A stretch of DNA of 64,000 nucleotides from Candidatus Steffania adelgidicola (GCF_020541225.1 NZ_CP045889.1:558001-622000), one strand, 5' to 3'; shown: positions 49,442 to 61,957, numbered from the stretch's first letter. Notes: generated by a model not told the origin, from the sequence alone. Numbers and translations: made by a program.

Positions 49442-51061
49442 ATGGTAAGTGAGAGTATTACCCAGCAACAATGGCTTAGTTATGGAATAACAGGATATTG
49501 TGAAGTGATATATAACCCAGGATATGATCAGCTTTTTGAAGAAGAAACCGATCCAACCCTACAGGGATTTGAACGCACTACGGTTACTAGTTCTGGCGCA
49601 GTTTCGGTTGATACCGGGGTTTTTATCGGTCGTTCACCCTTCGATAAGTATCTGGTCCGTGACGATAAGACCCGTAATACTTTATGGTGGTCTGATCAAG
49701 GTAAAGGGTCTAATGACAATCATCCACTTGATCAGAAAACTTGGAATCATCTTAAACAACTAGTGGGTCAGCAGCTAAGTGGAAAGCGCCTGTTTGTCAT
49801 TGATGCTTTCTGCGGCGCTAACGAAGATAGCCGCTTGAAAGTGCGTTTTATTACAGAAGTCCCCTGGCAAGCGCATTTTGTAAAAAATATGTTTATTCGG
49901 CCAAACGAAAAAGAACTATATGGTTTTCAGCCGGATTTCGTAGTGTTAAATGGTGCTAAATGCACTAATCCTGATTGGTTTCAACAGGGTTTGCATTCGG
50001 AAAACTTTGTCGCTTTCAATCTGACAGAAGGGATCCAGCTTATCGGCGGTACCTGGTACGGAGGCGAAATGAAAAAAGGGCTGTTCTCAGTGATGAACTA
50101 TCTTCTTCCCCTGAAAGGGATCGCCTCTATGCATTGTTCGGCCAATGTTGGTCTAGAAGAAGATGTAGCTCTGTTCTTCGGTTTATCTGGAACTGGAAAA
50201 ACAACGTTATCAACTGACCCTCATCGACGATTGATAGGTGATGATGAACACGGCTGGGACGATGAAGGTGTATTTAATTTTGAAGGTGGGTGTTATGCTA
50301 AAACGATCCGTCTTTCCCCTGAGGCAGAACCGGAAATTTACCAGGCGATTCGCCGTAACGCACTGCTGGAAAATGTAGTGGTAAGGTCAAATGGTAGCGT
50401 AGATTACGATGATGCAAGTAAAACTGAAAACGCCCGTGTTTCTTATCCCATTGATCATATTGAGAATATTGTTAAGCCAGTATCTCGTGCTGGACATGCT
50501 AGGCGCGTTATTTTTCTAGCTGCTGATGCGTTCGGTGTTTTACCGTCAGTATCTAGTCTCTCGATGCAACAGGCTCAGTATCATTTCCTATCCGGGTTTA
50601 CTTCCAAACTGGCTGGAACTGAGCGGGGTGTACTTGCGCCAGTACCTACTTTTTCTGCGTGTTTTGGTGCTGCGTTTTTAACACTGCATCCCACCGTTTA
50701 TGCTGATGTATTGGCTAAACGTATGAATGCTTCTGGCGCTCGCGCTTTTTTGGTAAATACAGGTTGGAACGGTAGTGGTAATCGCATTTCACTTAAAGAC
50801 ACTCGGGTAATTATTAATGCTATTTTAAGTGGTGAGCTTGATGATGCCCCGATAAATATTCTACCAATATTTAATTTGATGATACCGACAGCATTATCGG
50901 GAGTAGACTCCAAGAGTCTAGATCCACGCTCCAGTTACGCGAGTGTTAGCGAATGGCAGGCTAAGGCTGAAGGTTTAGCCCAGCAATTTATTGATAATTT
51001 TAGTAAATTTATCGATAGTCCCGCTGTAGCATCACTGGTAAGTGCGGGTCCTCAACGATAA
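49442..51061 (+). CDS. pckA: phosphoenolpyruvate carboxykinase (ATP)
   Basis: Converts oxaloacetate and ATP to phosphoenolpyruvate, CO2 and ADP, the key gluconeogenic step. The 539 residues (E. coli 540) carry [11 protein letters not shown]-type substrate loop (as [11 protein letters not shown]), the [15 protein letters not shown] segment, [11 protein letters not shown], the P-loop [14 protein letters not shown] and the metal-binding [12 protein letters not shown]. The open frame extends 26 codons upstream, but TAAGGAG at 49428-49434 lies 7 nt before the ATG at 49442, which also matches the E. coli start. It stands alone; the E. coli neighbours (hslO, envZ-ompR) are not legible. Confidence 0.96.
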   Translation: MVSESITQQQWLSYGITGYCEVIYNPGYDQLFEEETDPTLQGFERTTVTSSGAVSVDTGVFIGRSPFDKYLVRDDKTRNTLWWSDQGKGSNDNHPLDQKTWNHLKQLVGQQLSGKRLFVIDAFCGANEDSRLKVRFITEVPWQAHFVKNMFIRPNEKELYGFQPDFVVLNGAKCTNPDWFQQGLHSENFVAFNLTEGIQLIGGTWYGGEMKKGLFSVMNYLLPLKGIASMHCSANVGLEEDVALFFGLSGTGKTTLSTDPHRRLIGDDEHGWDDEGVFNFEGGCYAKTIRLSPEAEPEIYQAIRRNALLENVVVRSNGSVDYDDASKTENARVSYPIDHIENIVKPVSRAGHARRVIFLAADAFGVLPSVSSLSMQQAQYHFLSGFTSKLAGTERGVLAPVPTFSACFGAAFLTLHPTVYADVLAKRMNASGARAFLVNTGWNGSGNRISLKDTRVIINAILSGELDDAPINILPIFNLMIPTALSGVDSKSLDPRSSYASVSEWQAKAEGLAQQFIDNFSKFIDSPAVASLVSAGPQR

Positions 51062-54000
51062 CGCCGCTTACTTGAGAGTCAGGTAGTTAGAGATCTTTGT
51101 TGCTTTTAACAACCAAGGTTAAGTTTTACTTAGGATTTTTCTAGTGACTGTGGTTTGGTTTAGATTAGGTGAATTGAATAATATGAGCGGTTGAGATGAA
51201 TGGGCTTTTCAGTTTTTGGCAGAAGTTTAGTTTCTTTCAGTGTGGGCATATACCAATTCTTCAAGAATTGCTAAACAAAGATAAACATCGTTCCGTTAGT
51301 ACAGTGGTTTATCTTAAGTATAAGGAACTGCAATAGATATTGTTTTACTTTAAATTGGGTGGTATATTTTTTAAATGATTTATTTTTATTTTTTTAATAT
51401 TATGATCGCAACATATATTGAGTAAGAAAGTATCTTTGATTCTATAAAAAATATATAATGCGAAGTATTAATGTTTTCTTCCTGTATTATCATGCACTCG
51501 ATAAAGTTAAATATAATTATCATCTAGTCTTTGGGTTGTAAACATTATATAAATGCTCTTAATGGTAGTCTTTGCGCATGGAAATATGGTTATTAAGAGA
51601 TTTAATTAAAATTAATATGTTATTTTAATTTAACTGGATAGTCAGATGAGAATTCTTTTAAAGATTAGATGCGTATTTCAAATAATGGCATAAGCTAAGA
51701 CACTCTTTTGTTTTAGTTTTATTTTTAGATATGATTAATTTATCAAAAACGTGATACTACTAAAGATCAAGGTTGTATTTATTTCTATTATTGAGAATAT
51801 TTGAAAATTCGATATTTATTTTACTCTATTTTATTTTAACCAGGTTAAGATTGTTTTTTAAAGGTGTGGCGCAGGATATTTGGGTAAAATTAAATGGAAA
51901 AGATACTGAATTTTCAGTATTAAACCTTCAAAATTGTAAAGATATTATCTATCCTATAGATATAAAGTATCTTTAAAAATTCTACATACACCTAAAGATA
52001 TTATCTTAAGCTCGATACAGTTCACACTCATTCCTTTGGGTGAGTGTGAATGAGGAAACGCAGTGATAGAGTTATAAAAAAGGCTACTTTATCAAGCGTA
52101 ATTAAGTATCTATCCATAATAGAGCGTGTCTCTCTGAAACAATATACTGTAAGTAAGATATATAAATTCTAGAACTAGTGTATAACGTGTAATCGAATTA
52201 ATTGTTTTTTATATGAAATCAATATATCATCAATAAATATGATGAATATACAAAAATATGCAAAAGTCATGATTTCCATTTTAGTAAATCTCTAGCTGTT
52301 AGCTTATATATATAATTGAGAAATTAGCATCATCTTAATTACCTATACAGTCAAAAAAAGCCATTTCGATTTATGAAAAATTTATAATGATGTATTTTTT
52401 CAGCTCAATAAAACGATCTTAAAATCCTTTTCATACTTTAGTACTCCTATTGCAACTGTTATTTGAAAAGCATGGTTAAAAGCGTAAAACAAGCATTGTT
52501 TTTTCATAACATGTTTCATACTTGTCGAGAAATCATCAATGAGATATCGTTAGACATTTAAAAGTATAGTTTTATATCAAAAAGAAAATCACTTTGATCC
52601 TCGATTTTTGAAAGTTTTATAGCACGATTTCCGTGCTCATTTTTTATTTTGACTCATATTTGCTTTGCTTTTTGCGTATCTAAAAAGCAATCGAAGACTG
52701 ATTGATATCTGTCTTAGTTTAGGAATGTATCGATGACTGTAATGACTCTATGAAGAGGGAGGTAACTATTTATTCTGAAAAGCCAATAGCATTGGCTATA
52801 GCGATCATTAAGATCTTTAATGAAATTAAATTTCAAAAATTTTTTTACTGCGACAAACCAGTGTGTTTACCTTGAACATATTATTCATATTAAGAAGAGA
52901 GTTCCTATATCAAAACAGATATCTTTATTACTTGATTGTTCAGATTACGTAACAGTTTAATCGGTTTACTTATGACCCGAAGATAAATATCTCATAACAT
53001 GGAAACATGAATTTACACAGTCTTATAAAAAACTTAATAGCAAATACTACTCCAGATTTTCTCGTACTATACCCAAAAATACAGGGTATATATCTAAGCG
53101 ATGCACTTAGCTTTTCAAAAATATGTTAAAGAGTCTCCGTTATCATAATACTTACCTAAGGTACATTCTTTAATCCGAACTCTTATTAAACAATAAATAT
53201 TCATACAAATCCGGAATAACACAGCACAATCCCCTGATTTATTTTAGACATTGATGTTTTTTAGAAAAAGATCCTCAAAAAAATACTTAATCAGTTCAAA
53301 TAAATAATTTATGGCAGGTTCTGATATGAATTTTATTCGCTATTTAAAGAGTAAATCTTTATGAAATCATTTAAACTTTTAAAGATATTTAATAAATGAA
53401 TAGACAATTTTAAATTGATTCCAGAAAAAATACCTTAAAAATCAACAGTTCATCCTTAGATCCCCCCCCCTACCTGATAAAATAAAATGAATACGGGCAT
53501 GAGAAATATAGCGATGAAATTAAAGGAGACGGTAACGATGCTGGACAATAAAAAGCGCCATGGAAGCAGTAAAACTGAGTAGTCACCTCGTGATAAAAAC
53601 GGATGAATATCTTATGATAGATTATCGTATAGACTAACCAGCTTTCCTTGATCTTTGAAAAACATATACTTAATACACAAGTTTATTATAGATAGACTTG
53701 TAATGAGTCTGCATTGTAATTACATGATTAGTTCTGAAATTCAATTGGTATTGTAAATCATTAATTCGTCAGTATAGCCTTAGAACTAATCGTTATAAGG
53801 ATTGTATCAGCCAAATCTTCTAGTTTTTAAAAATTGATAACTACTTAAATCTGGTGATGTTGCTCTATCTAATAGATATATTATTATGTTTATAAAGGCG
53901 CTCTATTAAATCAAACAGGAATCAATCTCATGAAAATTATTTCGAATATAAGTAAAAAAGAGAAACAATTAATACAAAATGTTTGTATTCTCTACCTAAT

Positions 54001-54548
54001 AACATAAGTAAAAGCTATTTTCTGTTACTATTAGATTTTTAATAACTAATAAAGTTTACAATTCTTGTATATATTATTAACATTATAATTTATAAGTTTA
54101 TAACTGAGATAGTGAACTCTATTAATATATATACATTAATAGAGTTGTAGGGGGTATGGAAAAGTACTTACATCAGCGCTTATCTTTTTATTGGTGAAAA
54201 ACTGCTTTTTTTCTTTGTAATATATTACAGATGATTTAATTGATTTTGTAATTCAGGTTGTTATTAATTTCTAATTCCTATTACTTAAATAAATAACTTA
54301 CTAAAATTATCGATATGCGATATGTAATGGATGACTTGCTGATATATTCACTGGATCTTTACACGGTTTAAGAGAAGTAAAAAAAGTTCTCTGTTAGAAT
54401 ATAGACGCTTTATTTTAATACAGATTTAGGAAGTTACGTTATCTATATAAGATGTATTGTTTTTTTGAGTTTTAATCATTATATAAAATAAAAGATAACG
54501 TTGATCATGGATTGTATTTTAAAAACAGGAACTGTATGGAGAATAAGG
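51062..54548. other. 3.5-kb spacer between pckA and yicC
   Basis: AT-rich space with no intact gene. It contains a 10-bp hairpin at 52021-52050 (TTCACACTCA/TGAGTGTGAA), a weak hisG-like start at 53539, and a 12-bp hairpin at 54115-54146 (AACTCTATTAAT/ATTAATAGAGTT, 8-nt loop). Nine consecutive C's occur at 53462-53470. Confidence 0.45.
53539..53610 (+). pseudogene. hisG: possible hisG start remnant
   Basis: AAAGGAGACGGTAACG precedes an ATG at 53539 that reads MLDN; after a shift the next frame reads AMEAVKLSS. This resembles the enterobacterial HisG start MxDNTRLRIAMQKSGRLSD (ATP phosphoribosyltransferase, histidine pathway). The match is short and stops follow. A good ribosome-binding site in front suggests that a real gene once began here; which gene is uncertain. 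Confidence 0.25.
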
Positions 54549-54549
54549 A

Positions 54550-54572
54550 ATGTTCGAATACTATTCGAACAT
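54550..54572. promoter_or_regulatory. 23-bp near-perfect palindrome
   Basis: ATGTTCGAATA, a central C, TATTCGAACAT (54550-54572). It lies 120 nt beyond the yicC stop. It could be a protein-binding site or cruciform; no T-run accompanies it. Confidence 0.4.
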
Positions 54573-54613
54573 CTTATACCGTATATCTCTAAATTATATG
54601 TGAGGTTTTTTTA

Positions 54614-54647
54614 AAAATTATTATTTATAATAATAAATAATAATTTT
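54614..54647 (-). terminator. 15-bp AT-only hairpin behind yicC
   Basis: AAAATTATTATTTAT (54614-54628) pairs perfectly with 54633-54647, 4-nt loop, starting 47 nt past the yicC stop on the minus strand. The stem is all A and T, so strength is doubtful, but its place suits a yicC terminator. Confidence 0.45.
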
Positions 54648-54693
54648 AAATAATTTATAGAATATCTCCCATTGGTTTATAATTCATAAGGAA

Positions 54694-55560
54694 TTACTCG
54701 ATATTTTGTATTTGCTCGCGCATCTGTTCGATCAGGACTTTTAGTTCTATGGCAGATGCTGTGACATTAGTATTTATTGATTTAGATGCTAGTGTGTTTG
54801 ACTCACGGTGAAATTCCTGCATCATAAAATCTAACCGACGCCCTACCGCTTCTTTTTTAGTTAAAATTTGATAAGTTTCTTTTACATGAGCGTCTAAACG
54901 CTCCAATTCCTCCGAAACGTCTATTCTCTGAGCCAGCATCACTAACTCTTGCTCCAGACGATTAGTATCTAAATGTATCTGAGCTTCTTCTAATTTTCTC
55001 CGTAACTTCTCATGTTGCCAAACTAAAACTCTTGGCATCTGTTGACGTATCTTTTGCAATTCATTCATGACACTTACCAGTCGTTTTTCTATTAATGTTT
55101 TAAGGGTATTACCTTCACTTTCACGAGCGTTTATGAATTCATCTAGAATTTGGTCAAACCCTTTAGACAAGAACTCAGTGCTAACAGTATTAAAATCTGG
55201 CTCAGTTACGGACATTACCCCTGGCCAGCGAAGAATAGCTAGTGGATCAATTTTACCTTCCTGACTGTGGAGCTTGACCCACTGAGCAGCTTCCACGAGT
55301 TCTTTAGCAAGTTTTTTATTAAGGAGTAGCGTACTTTGTACACTGGGATTAACGTCAAAGCGTAAATTGCATTCCACTTTTCCCCGGGTGAGGCGAAGGC
55401 GAATGCGTTCGCGAATGGCTGACTCTAGACTGCGAAATTGTTCAGGAAGACGAATCTGAATTTCTAGGTATCGCTGATTAAGAGAGCGTAGTTCCCAGGC
55501 GGCAGTGCCCCAAGTTCCCTTGATTTCGCGCTGGGAAAAGGCGGTCATACTGTGGATCAT
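54694..55560 (-). CDS. yicC: YicC family endoribonuclease
   Basis: YicC-family protein; members act as endoribonucleases implicated in small-RNA turnover (established for E. coli YicC, as I recall). The 288 residues (E. coli 287) start MIHSMTAFSQREIKGTW and end ELKVLIEQMREQIQNIE, with the highly conserved C-terminal block RRLDFMMQEFHRESNTLAS and the central LEQELVMLAQRIDVSEEL. The open frame continues 11 codons upstream to 55593, but AGG at about 7 nt before the inner ATG and the E. coli start both favour 55560. The E. coli neighbour rph, divergent to yicC, was not found in the 1.4-kb space upstream. Confidence 0.93.
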   Translation of the reverse strand: MIHSMTAFSQREIKGTWGTAAWELRSLNQRYLEIQIRLPEQFRSLESAIRERIRLRLTRGKVECNLRFDVNPSVQSTLLLNKKLAKELVEAAQWVKLHSQEGKIDPLAILRWPGVMSVTEPDFNTVSTEFLSKGFDQILDEFINARESEGNTLKTLIEKRLVSVMNELQKIRQQMPRVLVWQHEKLRRKLEEAQIHLDTNRLEQELVMLAQRIDVSEELERLDAHVKETYQILTKKEAVGRRLDFMMQEFHRESNTLASKSINTNVTASAIELKVLIEQMREQIQNIE

Positions 55561-55596
55561 AGACTTACCTGTTTGTGAAGAAGTGTTTTGCAACTA

Positions 55597-55618
55597 ATAT
55601 CCTGCCTTAGCAGGATAT
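55597..55618. promoter_or_regulatory. 9-bp hairpin in the yicC leader
   Basis: ATATCCTGC (55597-55605), loop CTTA, GCAGGATAT (55610-55618), 37 nt upstream of the yicC start. It could lie in the yicC leader or be the rest of a terminator. Role unknown. Confidence 0.4.
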
Positions 55619-56962
55619 CTAGATATGAGGCGGTGACGTCTTTATATAGCTTCACTCTTTAATTGTGATGATATTGTTTGTTGAACTGATGCAGTTGAAT
55701 TTAGACAAGAAGTGATCTCTAGATGGAAATAAGAAGCGTTTCATGTCTGATACAGAGTGAAATAAGTAAATTTTTCCCTTGATCAATATCACATTGTATA
55801 GGTCAATAAGAAATAAATTTTCTTAACCATATATTATATATATCAACTACTCAGAGTTAATAAAAGATATTAGATAATATCTAGTTTCTTATCCAAAAAA
55901 ACAGTAGAACACTTACTTATGTTGAAATCGGGATATTTTTTGATAGTACATATTTCCATAAAATTGCTTGATTATACTAGTCTTTTTCAAAGATGGGGTT
56001 AATATAAATTGATATTTTATACTGGGCTCTGTATCTAAACGATAGAGTTAATGTTTTTTATGGATGTATTTTTCACCGGCTAGGAAAAATGGTTGATAAA
56101 TTCTTCTTTATTTTGCTGTTATTACCTGATGAATACCCATTAGATATTTCTAATTTAGACCATGTAAGCAATATTTTATATTATCTTCTGTATAAGTTTT
56201 ATATCTAATTGATTTTAATTTTACCTCATATATTGGAATATACTTCCTGTGTCGTAACGGAAATCTTTCTTGTACTATTGACGTATACGTTAGTAGGTGT
56301 AGTTCTAGAAAATGCATAAATAATTGTTTTAAATCATATGAGATTGAAATAACATGACTCTTTTTAAGAGTTTTATAGTCTCACAGAATTTGTATCAGAT
56401 TTTATCTGAAATCAACTTCATGACTGTATAGATGAGCTATGGGTAGCTTACCATTAACACTGCAGATCAAGGAAGAATCATTTCATGATTAGAGACGAGG
56501 CTTCCAAGAGATACTTAAATCTAGAATATCTCTTCTGTTTAGTGGTTTTAGATTACGTAGTTTGCGATATCTTTAGATGTATAAGCATAAAATACTTTTA
56601 TTCATGTAGGATAGTGAAATGGAACTTTATTCCACAAGATGTTTGTATATAGTGAGACTTTAATTAATTTAGAAAATTATTTTTAAATTTGAGAGTATAT
56701 AGCCTCCTCTACACTTCATAGATCACTACTCAGACTATACTCTTTAAAAAATTGCAAGTGGCATAGTTAAAAGCATGTATTTGTTATGATCCTTATAGCC
56801 TATCTCGCTCTGTTAACGGATATAAGGTTTCGGTTTAAAAAGATTTATGTACTCCATTTACTATACCTGAGAAAGCGATATTTCGTTGATTAGTGGGTGT
56901 TTCAATAGTTTTTTACCGTTGTGATTTGTTTAACGGATTATGATTAGTAAAATTGGTGAGTT
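55619..56962. other. 1.3-kb spacer between yicC and hpt
   Basis: Divergent-promoter space, AT-rich, with no legible gene fragment. rph and pyrE, which lie near yicC in E. coli, could not be recognised. Confidence 0.4.
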
Positions 56963-57505
56963 ATGAGGCATCGCGTGGAAATTATGATTTCCGAAAAGGA
57001 GATCGAGAAGCGAATTTCTGAATTAGGGCAATCCATTAGTGCATATTATCGAAATAGTGGCAGCGCAATGGTGTTAGTTGGTCTTTTACGGGGTTCATTT
57101 ATCTTTATGGCAGATCTTTGCCGGACTATCACGATTTCTCACGAAGTGGATTTTATGACTGCTTCCAGCTATGGGAGAAGCATGAGTTCCAGCCGAGATG
57201 TAAAAATTCTTAAGGACCTGGATGAGGATATCTTTGGTAAAGATGTATTGATTGTGGAAGACATCATAGATTCGGGTAATACCCTAAGCCGGGTTCATGA
57301 GATTCTCGCATTGCGCCAGCCTAAGTCTATTGGTATTTGCACTCTGTTAGATAAACCTGATCGCCGTGAAGTGACTGTGGCGGTAGCTTGGGTTGGGTTT
57401 ACTATTCCTGATGAGTTTGTCGTTGGTTACGGCATCGATTATGCACAGCGTTATCGTCATTTACCCTATATCGGCAAGATTACTTCTAAAATAAAGACTT
57501 CCTAA
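56963..57505 (+). CDS. hpt: hypoxanthine phosphoribosyltransferase
   Basis: Salvages hypoxanthine (and guanine) to IMP/GMP using PRPP, so it depends on Prs and probably on purine bases from the host. The 180 residues (E. coli 178) start [15 protein letters not shown] and keep [15 protein letters not shown], the [10 protein letters not shown] flap and the PRPP-binding loop [14 protein letters not shown], then [24 protein letters not shown] at the C-terminus. GGTGAG precedes the ATG by only 2 nt, so the start is kept on homology rather than on the ribosome site. Confidence 0.95.
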   Translation: MRHRVEIMISEKEIEKRISELGQSISAYYRNSGSAMVLVGLLRGSFIFMADLCRTITISHEVDFMTASSYGRSMSSSRDVKILKDLDEDIFGKDVLIVEDIIDSGNTLSRVHEILALRQPKSIGICTLLDKPDRREVTVAVAWVGFTIPDEFVVGYGIDYAQRYRHLPYIGKITSKIKTS

Positions 57506-59126
57506 GGGGATATAGACCGGAATGAATACATATAATAATAACACATAATTAATGTTAATGAATCATTAGTTTTTAGATGGTATAAGATTTAGCTATAGTT
57601 GACAGAATATTAGAACTTACATCAAGCAAAGGCTACTGCTTTCTATGAGAAGTAGCCTTTGCTTGTAAAATATCAATCAAGTACCATAGACTTATGATTC
57701 TGGGTTTTCTTTAAAAACAAATGATTACCTGTTATGTCATCGCCTTATTCTATATAGTTTTTTGTTATAAAAGCAGATAATTATTGCGAGTAATAGGGTT
57801 GATATTAATTCATTAATTTGAGCGTGCTTACAATGTCCGATAAAAAAATACTCATTAGCATCTTAGTAGGATTGGGTTATTTCTATAACGAATATCATTT
57901 TTATTTTCATTTGATTCATTTTAGATCTGGCGAATATATAAAAAGCATTTGACCTGATAAAAAATCACACTATATTCATAGATCAGCTTACTGGGTAAGT
58001 AGATGAAGAAATATCATTTTAACTATATGATACCGTAGCGTACTTTCATCGTACCTCTATCGCCCGCATCAATCAATTTCTTTATAGTGGTCCTTTTCAT
58101 TCTGGTTGTTTGCGACACTAAACCAATTCACTAGCAGTTAGTATATTAGCGTCGACCTTTTCTTCTGAAATACTGGTATTATCTAAATTTTAATTTTACT
58201 TCTCCATAAGATCCTATAATTATCATAAGGAAACCTATGACCTCCACAAGTCAAAGCGAATTAAGTAAAAACTTTCCATGTCACGGATTGAAAAGAATAC
58301 TTTCCTAATTCTTTTGAGCATTATTCAGATAGAAAATTATGTAACATAATGTTAGTTCTATCTAATTTATATTTTTTCTAAAAAATAAGAGCGGAATCAT
58401 GTTGCTATATATTTATGATATAAAATCATTATTGCGCTACTGTATAGCGGATTATCAGTGGTGGTAATGGCTTAATGCATTTAAGTATTATTTAATATAA
58501 TACTTAAATTTATATAATTTCTTTTAAGTGAGAATTGTTTATTACTATATCAAAATAATTTTATGTATGCCCGATTAAGATTTTTGATGGCTGAGAACAA
58601 TTTGGAACAAGATATTATTTTTGGATATGCTATTTTATATCTGCTGCCGAATGACTATTAGATCAAACTACATTTCTTTGATTATTACTAGCTTAGATGT
58701 TATCAATTGTTAATATCGTGTGTTTTTAAAAGGTTAAGATGATTTATATCATACTATTAGATGAATAAACAGCATTGCTGTTTATTCAAGATTTGAATAT
58801 AGTTAAATTTATAGCGTCAAAAATAAATTATGCCACTTGGTGATATATGACACGCTTATTTTTTTGTCAGAGTGTTCTGGTTTGAGAGGTAAATGTTATC
58901 AATGTTGGGAATATACGCTTACTATAATTCTTATAGCATAAAACATCGGGTTAAATCGTATTGTAGCTTATCTAAAGCTAGATTATTGAATGGAGAGTAG
59001 TACGCTTTAGGTATATAGATTTTCTAGTGAAAATTTTTCTAATATCTGCCAATCAGACTTATTTATCTTACATCTGTAAGCTAAAATGCATCACGGGAAT
59101 TTTAAAAATTTTATAAGAGGTGCTAA
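57506..59126. other. 1.6-kb spacer between hpt and fabB
   Basis: Contains the long hairpin behind hpt and, at 58234, an ATG preceded by AAGGAAA that reads MTSTSQSELSKNFPCHG and then stops; I cannot assign it. The can gene next to hpt in E. coli was not recognised. Confidence 0.4.
57623..57665 (+). terminator. 15-bp hairpin behind hpt
   Basis: CAAGCAAAGGCTACT (57623-57637) pairs perfectly with AGTAGCCTTTGCTTG (57651-57665), 13-nt loop, starting 118 nt after the hpt stop. TAAAATAT follows, so termination would be weak. It is the longest mixed-base perfect hairpin in the window. Confidence 0.6.
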
Positions 59127-60338
59127 ATGAAGCGTGCTGTGATTACCGGCCTAGGAATTTTATCAAGTATCGGTAATGACCAAAAAGAAGTTTTAGCCTC
59201 ACTGAAACAAGGTCGCTCTGGGATTACTTTTTCCCAGGAACTAAAAGATTCAGGCATGCGTAGTCATGTCTGGGGCAATGTTAAACTCGATACTACTGGG
59301 CTGATTGATCGTAAAATGGTGCGATTTATGAGTGACGCTTCTATCTACGCTTTTCTGTCAATGGAGCAAGCAATTGCTGATTCCGGCCTCACTCCTAGTA
59401 TGGTCTCTAATGATTGTACTGGTCTTATCGTTGGCTCTGGAGGGGGGTCCCCACGTAATCAAGTAGCTGGATCAGACGGAATGCGAACTCGTGGTTTGCG
59501 AGGTGTTGGGCCTTACATGGTAACAAAAGCAATGGCTTCTGGGGTGTCGGCATGTTTGGCATCAGCTTTTAAAATTCGCGGTATTAATTACTCCATCAGT
59601 TCTGCCTGTTCAACCTCAACGCACTGTATCGGTAATGCTGTGGAAATAATCCAGTTAGGTAAGCAAAATTTAGTTTTCGCCGGCGGCGGTGAAGAACTAT
59701 GTTGGGAAATGGCCTGTGAATTCGACGCTATGGGCGCTTTGTCTACCCACTATAATAAAACACCGGAAAAAGCCTCTCGTACCTATGATGTCAACCGAGA
59801 CGGTTTTGTTATCGCTGGGGGTGGTGGTATTGTTGTCGTAGAAGAACTGAAACATGCTCTAACCCGAGGAGCCTATATTTATGCTGAAATTATCGGCTAT
59901 GGTGCAACCTCTGACGGTGCTGATATGGTCGCTCCTTCTGGAGAAGGTGCTATTCGCTGTATGAGAATGGCGCTAAAAGATGTCGATACGCCGATAGATT
60001 ATCTTAACGTTCACGGTACTTCCACCCCAGTCGGGGATGTGAAAGAACTATGGGCAATTCGCGAAACTTTCCGCAACCAGAACCCGGCTTTCTCATCTAC
60101 TAAAGCGATGACTGGTCACTCGCTTGGAGCAGCCGGGGTACATGAAACGATCTTTACGCTTTTGATGCTACAGAACAGTTTTATAGCACCAAGTATTAAT
60201 ATCGAGGGACTTGATCCGCAAGCCAAAGGTATGAATCTTATAACTAAGCTCATCCCACGAAAATTATTTACCGTTATGAGTAACAGCTTTGGTTTCGGTG
60301 GTACAAACGCAACTCTCGTGATGAGAAAATATCGCTAG
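59127..60338 (+). CDS. fabB: 3-oxoacyl-[acyl-carrier-protein] synthase I
   Basis: Beta-ketoacyl-ACP synthase that elongates acyl chains and is required for unsaturated fatty acids in E. coli. The 403 residues (E. coli 406) keep the Cys-His-His triad: Cys161 in [14 protein letters not shown], His in [13 protein letters not shown] (about 296) and His in [11 protein letters not shown] (about 331). The C-terminal glycine-rich [18 protein letters not shown] is complete. AGAGGTG lies about 5 nt before the ATG. The small internal shortenings relative to E. coli are in surface loops. Confidence 0.96.
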   Translation: MKRAVITGLGILSSIGNDQKEVLASLKQGRSGITFSQELKDSGMRSHVWGNVKLDTTGLIDRKMVRFMSDASIYAFLSMEQAIADSGLTPSMVSNDCTGLIVGSGGGSPRNQVAGSDGMRTRGLRGVGPYMVTKAMASGVSACLASAFKIRGINYSISSACSTSTHCIGNAVEIIQLGKQNLVFAGGGEELCWEMACEFDAMGALSTHYNKTPEKASRTYDVNRDGFVIAGGGGIVVVEELKHALTRGAYIYAEIIGYGATSDGADMVAPSGEGAIRCMRMALKDVDTPIDYLNVHGTSTPVGDVKELWAIRETFRNQNPAFSSTKAMTGHSLGAAGVHETIFTLLMLQNSFIAPSINIEGLDPQAKGMNLITKLIPRKLFTVMSNSFGFGGTNATLVMRKYR

Positions 60339-61957
60339 GTATTATTAGTCATGTATTGATTACTATCCTAGTAAAACCCAACATATATTCCCTTTGAGAT
60401 GAAATGGTATTAACTTTTACATTTATAAAGGCATCTGACATTTTAAAGTGGAAAGAGTACGGTTTATTTTTAGCGTATTTAAATTTATCTAATTGTCTAT
60501 GTATCTTTCATAGATTGCAAAGGTATTTTAGTAGCATCTTTTGATGAAAGCGCTTGCTTTTTTTATCACCTTTCGTTTCAGGGTTTAGTACTCTTTACCG
60601 CTTCAGCATAAAAGTGCTGGTGCCTTTTAAAAAACCTTTATTTAAATATGAGATTAGTCAGCATCAATATTTTATTGAAGGCATTCATCAGATGTTGTCT
60701 TTTTATAGAGACAAAAATATATCAAGCATTATAAAGTATTGGCGAAAAATAGTATGTGTAAAGATATTTGATTAGATCGATTGGGATAGATCTAATTCAT
60801 ATATATAATTAATCTTACAAAGATTGAAAGAAGTTCTCCCATATTTCTCAATAACATTATGTTTTTCTATTGATTTAATATTTACATAGCGGTGTAAAAA
60901 CATTTTCTTTAACTATACACTTTTATTACTCCTTGTCTCTAAACAAGCAGAATCCTAATGAAAAAAATTCGAATTGGGTATCACCTGAAGATAACTGCAC
61001 TGAATCTCTTGCTATTTTAGCACTGGCACCTAAGAAAATAATTTCTAAGGACCCAGTTTCGCGATCCATATCCCTTATAGAAACGAGTAGTAAAATTATT
61101 TAAATTATCTTCGATCCTAAACGAGGCAACTACACGCATTATAGTGCGTAGCCTTTTATCTTGAAAATCAATATTATTCGCTAGGATATAACGATGGCGA
61201 GATGATTATTGCATTAATCTTTTAATATAAAAAAAGATATTCTAAATGCTAAAAAAGCATACGATTCTTATTTCTAATAAGGAATACATTTTTTAAATAC
61301 GGGAGACGGATATGACTGGTTATCTAGTGGTTCTAAAGAAATCTACCTAATGCTCTACTAACAGTGTTGTTAATATTTTTTTTGGCAAAAAAAACTTAAT
61401 ATAAACTAAAGAAAGATCAGTAAAGAAACGTATTCGTTTAACCGATAGATTGGTGCTATTTTATCTAGGTGATATAACAGTATCATTGAATAAGCGACCA
61501 TCACTCAAATATTTTTTATATTCTGTCATCAATGCCTAGACGTACATGATTTTTTTTATTCATTCGTTTAGAGAAGATTTGCGTTAGATACTTTCTTATC
61601 AGAATTCCTTTCATCAACCACCTTCTCATGATAGAGAATCTCTGTTTTTAAAAACAGAGGTTATTAAAAGTCACGCATGTGTACTTCTTAGATTACCTGT
61701 AATGACTAATATTAATAGCCCATGTGACTATTTTCATCGACTTTCGCTTATCACTATAAAATACTCTAATCTATTTAGCAGTTATGCTATTAATTTATCC
61801 GATAATTAGTTTATCGATCTTTTTTCACTTTTCTATTTCAGATTCATATCACTTATATATAAGAAGAAAATAATGGTGTTTAATGTCCTTTTAAGTAGGG
61901 ACATCTTGATGCTATCATTTAACTTTAGTGTTTCTTTTCGCGTTTTAGCGTTACACA
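60339..61957. other. 1.6-kb convergent spacer between fabB and recC
   Basis: AT-rich, no legible gene. In E. coli ptrA would follow recC here on the minus strand; I found no convincing ptrA fragment. A 73-codon plus-strand frame at 60554-60775 has no recognisable similarity. Confidence 0.4.

Noticed and set aside
53462-53470. Nine-C tract as a phase-variation switch
   Set aside because: No gene or promoter lies next to it; an isolated homopolymer in decayed DNA is not evidence of switching.
58234-58310. AAGGAAA-ATG start reading MTSTSQSELSKNFPCHG as a functional leader peptide
   Set aside because: Only a short frame with no conserved partner downstream; it may be the 5' stub of an unidentified dead gene, but nothing supports a function.
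60554-60775. 73-codon plus-strand frame after fabB
   Set aside because: AT-driven, hydrophobic and Lys/Ile-rich with no recognisable domain or ribosome-binding site.
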